From assembly GCA_944376235.1 (NCBI GenBank), contig CALWCA010000020.1:1-58749 (forward strand): a DNA stretch of 58,749 nt. The letters run 5' to 3'. The stretch is from an uncultured Clostridia bacterium (GTDB lineage Bacteria > Bacillota > Clostridia > Oscillospirales > Feifaniaceae). Both the position numbers and the translations under genes were made by a program. Position 1 is the first letter of the stretch. Each line of letters opens with the position of its first letter. Positions 54,807-58,749 of this stretch are shown piece by piece. Below the pieces are notes generated by a model. It was not told the origin of the DNA and ran no database searches. It was given only the letters and a program-made list of their open reading frames with translations.

Positions 54807-54850
54807 AAGACGCAGGGCCAGTGGGGTGCCGCCTGGAAGCTGTGAACGGA

Positions 54851-54882
54851 CTGTGCCCGCCGGCTGCAGCACCGGCGGGCAC
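54851..54882 (+). terminator. Hairpin after the nucleoside ABC operon
   Basis: TGTGCCCGCCGG (54851-54862) pairs with CCGGCGGGCACA (54871-54882) around an eight-base loop. The T-run is weak, so it may be an attenuator. Rest of the gap up to the promoter: only a weak hairpin at 54917-54955 (GGAGG with CCTCC, then TCTTTT). Confidence 0.5.
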
Positions 54883-55018
54883 AGCCCTGCAGCAAGAACA
54901 AAGCAGTTAGAAAAACGGAGGAAATTCGGGCTTGTAACGGCCCTAAACCCTCCTCTTTTGAACAAAAAAACCAACTTATTTTTGTTCATTTTTGCTACAA
55001 GTTCCCGCCGGAGCGGCG

Positions 55019-55047
55019 TTGACGCGGACAAAATACTATAGTATAAT
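55019..55047 (+). promoter_or_regulatory. Promoter for the 2-oxoacid oxidoreductase operon
   Basis: TTGACG (55019-55024) and a perfect TATAAT (55042-55047) are 17 bases apart. The 130-base leader before the P-loop ATPase gene shows no recognised riboswitch. Confidence 0.82.
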
Positions 55048-55185
55048 TAACCTGAAAATTGGCGTCGTGTCGCTTTTGACTGTGAGCAAGGGCAAACGGC
55101 GTTCGACTTTGGGCGGACAACACGCGGCAAAGGGTGTGTACAGGCCCCTTGCCGACTATTTGGAAGCATGGAGTGAGGGGAAGCT

Positions 55186-55929
55186 ATGGAAAAGAATATC
55201 ATGCGCGAGTTGCTCGCTAAAAAGAAAAACTTTGTCTTTATTGGAGAGGCTGGTTCCGGCAAGTCCGAGCTGGCCATGAATTTTGCGCAGCTCATGGCGG
55301 AGGTCAGCGAAAAGCCGGTTCACCTGTTTGACATGGATCAGACCAAGGGCCTGTTCCGTACGCGTGACGTGTCGGAGCTGCTCGAGGAGAAGGGCATTAT
55401 TGTCCACAGTCAAAAGCAGCTGCTTGACGCCCCCACCGTTGTGCCCGGCGTCATTGAGACGCTGACCGATCCAGACGCCTATGTGCTTATGGACATCGGC
55501 GGAAACGCCACGGGAGCGCGTATGATTGGCCAGTTCTCCCATATTTTGAACGACGACAGCACCTGTGTGTTTTTTGTCATCAACACCTACCGCCCGTGGT
55601 CGAAGGATGCCATGAGCATCAACGACACGCTCTACAGCATTACCCGTGTGTCGCGTCTGCGCAAGGTCAACATCATCAGCAATCCCAATCTGGGTCTGAC
55701 CACGACGCCCGACGAGGTTGTGGAGGGCAACGAAAAGCTCAAGAAAATTCTCGAAGGCGGCGACGTGGGCATCGACTATGTCTGCGTGCTCAGCGAGCTC
55801 TACGATGAGGTCAAGGATCGCATCGAAGAGCCGCTCATCCCCATTGATATCTTCATCATCTATCCGTGGTTGTTCCGCAACCCCGGAAAGATCATCCCGG
55901 AGGGCCCTCGCGGTCTGTCGATGCGCTAA
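55186..55929 (+). CDS. P-loop ATPase leading the 2-oxoacid oxidoreductase operon
   Basis: Protein of 247 residues with Walker A GEAGSGKS (20-27) and a Walker B-like hydrophobic strand ending VLMDIGGNATGAR near 100-112. The fold pattern resembles SIMIBI/MinD-ParA-like NTPases, but the deviant-Walker KGGxxK is not present. A Pro/Gly-rich C-terminus (NPGKIIPEGPRGLSMR) is notable. It precedes korD by 48 bases. I do not recognise a named family. Position suggests an accessory to the oxidoreductase: cofactor (TPP, Fe-S) loading, assembly or regulation. AGGGGAAGC precedes the ATG. Confidence 0.8.
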   Translation: MEKNIMRELLAKKKNFVFIGEAGSGKSELAMNFAQLMAEVSEKPVHLFDMDQTKGLFRTRDVSELLEEKGIIVHSQKQLLDAPTVVPGVIETLTDPDAYVLMDIGGNATGARMIGQFSHILNDDSTCVFFVINTYRPWSKDAMSINDTLYSITRVSRLRKVNIISNPNLGLTTTPDEVVEGNEKLKKILEGGDVGIDYVCVLSELYDEVKDRIEEPLIPIDIFIIYPWLFRNPGKIIPEGPRGLSMR

Positions 55930-55977
55930 GCATCGGCAAAGTGCTTAATATATCATTCGAGTAAGGAGAGAAGTGCT

Positions 55978-56181
55978 ATGCCAAAGGTCGAGATCAACAG
56001 CAAAGTCTGCAAGGCTTGCGAGCTTTGTATCCTCAACTGCCCCAAGGGCGTTCTGGCGCTGGGCAAGGAGAGCAATCCCAGTGGGTACCACTATGTCACC
56101 GTCGTGAACCAGGATGCTTGCATCGCCTGCAAAATGTGCGCCATTGCATGTCCTGACGCCGCCATTGAGATCTACAAGTAA
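55978..56181 (+). CDS. korD: 2-oxoacid:ferredoxin oxidoreductase, delta (ferredoxin) subunit
   Basis: Bacterioferredoxin-type subunit of 67 residues carrying two [4Fe-4S] clusters, each with a CxxCxxCxxxCP motif (CKACELCILNCP and CIACKMCAIACP). It passes electrons from the TPP-bound intermediate to external ferredoxin. AAGGAGAGAAGTGCT precedes the ATG. It lies 14 bases before the alpha subunit gene. The name korD or vorD is used for the same kind of protein; the substrate class is not fixed by the sequence. Confidence 0.93.
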   Translation: MPKVEINSKVCKACELCILNCPKGVLALGKESNPSGYHYVTVVNQDACIACKMCAIACPDAAIEIYK

Positions 56182-56195
56182 GGAGGAAAAGACCT

Positions 56196-57317
56196 ATGGA
56201 AAGAAAATTCATGAAGGGCTGCGAAGCTGTTGCCGAAGCGGCCGTCAGAGCGGGCTGCCGTTTCTTCGCCGGCTACCCCATCACCCCTCAAAACGAGGTT
56301 CCCGAGTATTTTGCCCGCAGACTGCCCGAAGTTGGCGGCCAGTTTGTCCAGGGTGAATCTGAAGTTGCCTCCATCAACATGGTTATGGGCGCCGCTTCCG
56401 CCGGTGTCAAGGCCATGACTTCCTCCTCCAGCCCCGGCGTCTCCCTGAAGGCCGAGGGTGTTTCTCAGGCGGCCAACGGCTCGCTGCCCCTGGTTGTTGC
56501 CAACTTCATGCGCGGCGGCCCCGGCGGCGGTTCCATTCAGCCTGCCCAGTCTGACTACTGGCAGGCCACCAAGGCCATGGGCAACGGCGGCTACAAGCTG
56601 ATCGTTGTCTCCCCCGGCACCCTGCAGGAGGCCGTGGATCTTACTTACAAGGCATTTGAGCTGGCAGAGAGAGACCGCAACCCCGTCATGATTCTGGCCG
56701 ACGGTTGTATCGGCGCCATGATGGAGCCCGTCACCCTGCCCGAGATGAAGAGCGACGAGCAGCTTGAAAAAGAGAAGCAGGCCAGAAAGAACTGGCTGGT
56801 CAACGGCTTCAAGCATCGTGAAATCGGCCCGGTCAACATCGACCTGTGGGGCGGCCGTACCTCCATGCTGGCCATGGAAGCCATTGCTGCCGGCGAGAAG
56901 CCCGGTCCCAGAGGCCTGGAAGAGTCCAACCGCGTTTCCGGCGAGCTGTATGAGAGATGGGCCAAGGAAGACACCATGGTCGAGCTTTATAAGATGGAAG
57001 ATGCCGAGTACGTCATCACCGGCTATGGCACGGCTGGCCGTGTTGCCAAGTCTGCTGTCGACGCGCTGCGCGCCGAGGGCGTCAAGGTTGGCCTGATTCG
57101 TCCCATCATCGTCTTCCCCTTCCCCTACGATGCCTACAAGGCTCTTGATCCCAAGAAGATCAAGTTCATCCTCGATGTCGAGATGGCGATCCCCGGCCAG
57201 ATGGTCGAAGACGTCAAGTTCGCCATTCAGGACAGAATCCCGATCCACCAGTTCGGTCGTTCGGGCGGCAACATCGTCGGTCGTGAAGAGATCATCGCGG
57301 CTTTCAAAGCACTGTAA
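56196..57317 (+). CDS. korA: 2-oxoacid:ferredoxin oxidoreductase, alpha subunit (VorB/KorA-like)
   Basis: Pyrimidine and transketolase-like subunit of 373 residues. It begins with GCEAVAEAAVRAGCRFFAGY, then GYPITPQNEVPEYF, the POR/KOR N-terminal motif. ESEVASINMVMGAA provides the conserved Glu that activates TPP. TSSSSPGVSLKAEG and FMRGGPGGGSIQPAQSDY follow. The sequence is closest in my memory to VorB (branched-chain) and KorA (2-oxoglutarate), so the substrate is open. GGAGGAAAAGACCT precedes the ATG. Codon use here (many AGA, TCC and GTC) is that of a highly expressed gene. Confidence 0.93.
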   Translation: MERKFMKGCEAVAEAAVRAGCRFFAGYPITPQNEVPEYFARRLPEVGGQFVQGESEVASINMVMGAASAGVKAMTSSSSPGVSLKAEGVSQAANGSLPLVVANFMRGGPGGGSIQPAQSDYWQATKAMGNGGYKLIVVSPGTLQEAVDLTYKAFELAERDRNPVMILADGCIGAMMEPVTLPEMKSDEQLEKEKQARKNWLVNGFKHREIGPVNIDLWGGRTSMLAMEAIAAGEKPGPRGLEESNRVSGELYERWAKEDTMVELYKMEDAEYVITGYGTAGRVAKSAVDALRAEGVKVGLIRPIIVFPFPYDAYKALDPKKIKFILDVEMAIPGQMVEDVKFAIQDRIPIHQFGRSGGNIVGREEIIAAFKAL

Positions 57318-57335
57318 GATAGGAGGTCAACTATA

Positions 57336-58073
57336 ATGGAAAAAGTGTATAGCGTACCCAGTACAAAGCACGAAGTCGTCGGCGGTTTTTGCCCCGGCTG
57401 TCTCCATGGCGTTGTTGTCAAGCTCGTCTGCGAGGTTCAGGAAGAGCTTGGTATTTTGGATAGAACTGTTTGCGTTGTCGGCGTTGGCTGCTGCTGCATC
57501 ACCGCCAGACACTGGAAGTGCGACGTCATGAACGCGCCTCACGGCCGTGCTCCGGCTGTTGCCACCGGCCTGAAGAGAATGGCTCCCAAGGATACGGTTG
57601 TCTACACCTATCAGGGCGACGGCGACCTGGCTGCTATCGGTCTCTCCGAGATCATGTATGCTGCCAACCGCGGCGAGAACTTTACCGTTATCTTCGTCAA
57701 CAACTCGACCTACGGCATGACCGGCGGCCAGATGGCTCCGACCACGCTGGTTGGCATGAAGGCCACCACCGCTCCCTTCGGCCGTAAGGCTGAGGATGTC
57801 GGCTATCCTCTGCATATGTGCGAGATCCTGAATCAGCTGGGCGCCCCCACCTACCTGGCCCGCGTGTCCTGCGATTCTTCCCCCAACGTCATTAAGACCA
57901 AGGCGGCCATCAAAAAGGCCTTCCAGAATCAGATCGACGGCAAGGGCTTCTCGCTGGTTGAGATCATGTCCGCTTGCCCGACCAACTGGGGCCTCTCTCC
58001 CCTGGATTCCATCAAGTTCATGAGAGAGAAGACCATGGTCGAGTTCCCTCTGGGCGTGTACCGCGACAGATAA
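57336..58073 (+). CDS. korB: 2-oxoacid:ferredoxin oxidoreductase, beta subunit
   Basis: TPP-binding subunit of 245 residues. Hallmarks are CPGCLHG near residue 21, VVGVGCCCI, the APHGRAPAVATGLKR segment, and the TPP/Mg motif QGDGDLAAIGLSE, followed by NNSTYGMTGGQMAPT. Together with korA it forms the catalytic core. AGGAGGTCAACTATA precedes the ATG. Confidence 0.95.
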   Translation: MEKVYSVPSTKHEVVGGFCPGCLHGVVVKLVCEVQEELGILDRTVCVVGVGCCCITARHWKCDVMNAPHGRAPAVATGLKRMAPKDTVVYTYQGDGDLAAIGLSEIMYAANRGENFTVIFVNNSTYGMTGGQMAPTTLVGMKATTAPFGRKAEDVGYPLHMCEILNQLGAPTYLARVSCDSSPNVIKTKAAIKKAFQNQIDGKGFSLVEIMSACPTNWGLSPLDSIKFMREKTMVEFPLGVYRDR

Positions 58074-58238
58074 GTATCAGACCATTGGCGCAGAGCGCCT
58101 GAAAAAAATTAGGCTGACCGCTTGCCGGGAAAGCGGCCCCGTAAGCACCGCACGGCGGGCAGAGTGCGTCTCCATGTATTCTGCCGGAGGCCGGAAAGCG
58201 GCACGGCGTGCGGTGACGAAGCGGGTATGGAGGAAATT

Positions 58239-58749
58239 ATGGAAAGAAGTTTGCTTGTTGGCGGCTTTGGCGGCCAGGGCGTCATGGTCATTGGCCAGCT
58301 GATGTGCTACACCGCCTGTGAGACCACCGATCTGGAAGTTACCTTCTTCCCGAGCTACGGCTCGGAGCAGCGCGGCGGTACCGCCAACTGCTACGTGGTT
58401 ATTTCCGATGAGCCGATCGGCGCGCCGGTGCTCAACACGATGGACGACATCATGGTGCTCAACGATCCGTCCCTGACTAAGTTCCAGGGTATGGTCAAGC
58501 CGGGCGGCAACCTGTTCATCAACAGCTCGATCGTGACGACCGAGCCGACGAGAACCGACATCCAGATCATCAAGGTTCCGGCCAACGAGATTGCCGACGA
58601 GCTTGGCAATTCGAAGGTTGCAAACCTTGTCATGGCGGGCGCCTACATCGGCTACACCGAGCTGCTGCCCCCCGAGAAGGTTCTGGCCACGGCTTTCAAG
58701 AAGCTGGGCGCCAAGAGACCTCAGCTCAATCCTCTCAACGAGGCTGCGT
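58239..58749 (+). CDS. korC: 2-oxoacid:ferredoxin oxidoreductase, gamma subunit (partial)
   Basis: Partial gene, cut by the window end; 170 residues are visible. It begins MERSLLVGGFGGQGVMVIGQ, the gamma-subunit N-terminus with the GGFGGQGV glycine motif, followed by SEQRGGTANCYVVISDEPIG. ATGGAGGAAATT provides the ribosome site. The 165-base gap after korB is larger than between the other subunits and contains GC-rich inverted repeats (58120-58200) that could modulate stoichiometry. Confidence 0.93.
   Translation, partial: MERSLLVGGFGGQGVMVIGQLMCYTACETTDLEVTFFPSYGSEQRGGTANCYVVISDEPIGAPVLNTMDDIMVLNDPSLTKFQGMVKPGGNLFINSSIVTTEPTRTDIQIIKVPANEIADELGNSKVANLVMAGAYIGYTELLPPEKVLATAFKKLGAKRPQLNPLNEAA

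Overview
The window comes from a GC-rich, anaerobic, Gram-positive-type member of the Clostridia. The gene set looks Oscillospiraceae-like, but I cannot assign a genus. Evidence: a groESL operon with a CIRCE operator, a lysine (L-box) riboswitch, a dimeric GlyQS-type glycyl-tRNA synthetase, a long-form hibernation factor, an SLH-domain surface protein, a BMP/Nup-type ABC importer, frequent TTG/GTG starts with strong GGAGG sites, a CCA-encoding tRNA gene, and a ferredoxin-dependent 2-oxoacid oxidoreductase. No rRNA, CRISPR array or complete prophage is visible.

Layout. Bases 1-1740 are the end of an integrative element carrying a large serine recombinase. Its coding sequence is visibly less GC-rich than the chromosome that begins at ychF (1912-3006, minus). 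Next is a plus-strand run: response regulator, membrane histidine kinase, HtrA-type protease, HAD phosphatase, pseudouridine kinase (psuK), pseudouridine-5'-phosphate glycosidase (psuG), ADP-ribosylglycohydrolase-family protein and BMP-type nucleoside-binding lipoprotein. A tRNA-Arg(CCU) follows at 13012. Bases 13294-19079 hold a tail-anchored protein of unknown function, a small ACT/NikR-like protein, an iron-sulfur flavoprotein-like protein and a large SLH surface protein. Bases 19575-25686 (minus) hold a YtcJ-like amidohydrolase under a lysine riboswitch, trkA-trkH potassium uptake, and a dCMP deaminase. Bases 25876-28622 hold small accessory genes, including two tandem paralogous membrane proteins behind an AT-rich island.

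The centre is housekeeping. glyS is on the minus strand. glmU-prs-pth-mfd follow on the plus strand, with the pth and mfd stop and start codons overlapping. A minus-strand group follows (YcxB-like, DUF3810 peptidase, zincin peptidase, soluble histidine kinase), then gap, a Nudix hydrolase and a metallophosphoesterase. At 44412-46278 a BlaI-type repressor overlaps a BlaR1/M56-like membrane protease whose extracellular end is an M23 peptidoglycan endopeptidase domain instead of a penicillin-binding domain. groEL/groES, an rRNA methyltransferase and hpf are on the minus strand. The window closes with a nucleoside ABC transporter (ATPase plus two permeases, 51217-54806) and a P-loop ATPase leading a korD-korA-korB-korC operon (55186 to the window end, last gene cut).

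Working links. The BMP lipoprotein (11572) and the orphan Nup-type ATPase/permeases (51217-54806) probably form one nucleoside importer feeding psuK/psuG. The response regulator, kinase and HtrA resemble an envelope-stress module. The BlaI/M56-M23 pair looks like a cell-wall sensing circuit. The lysine riboswitch implies that the amidohydrolase works in lysine supply.
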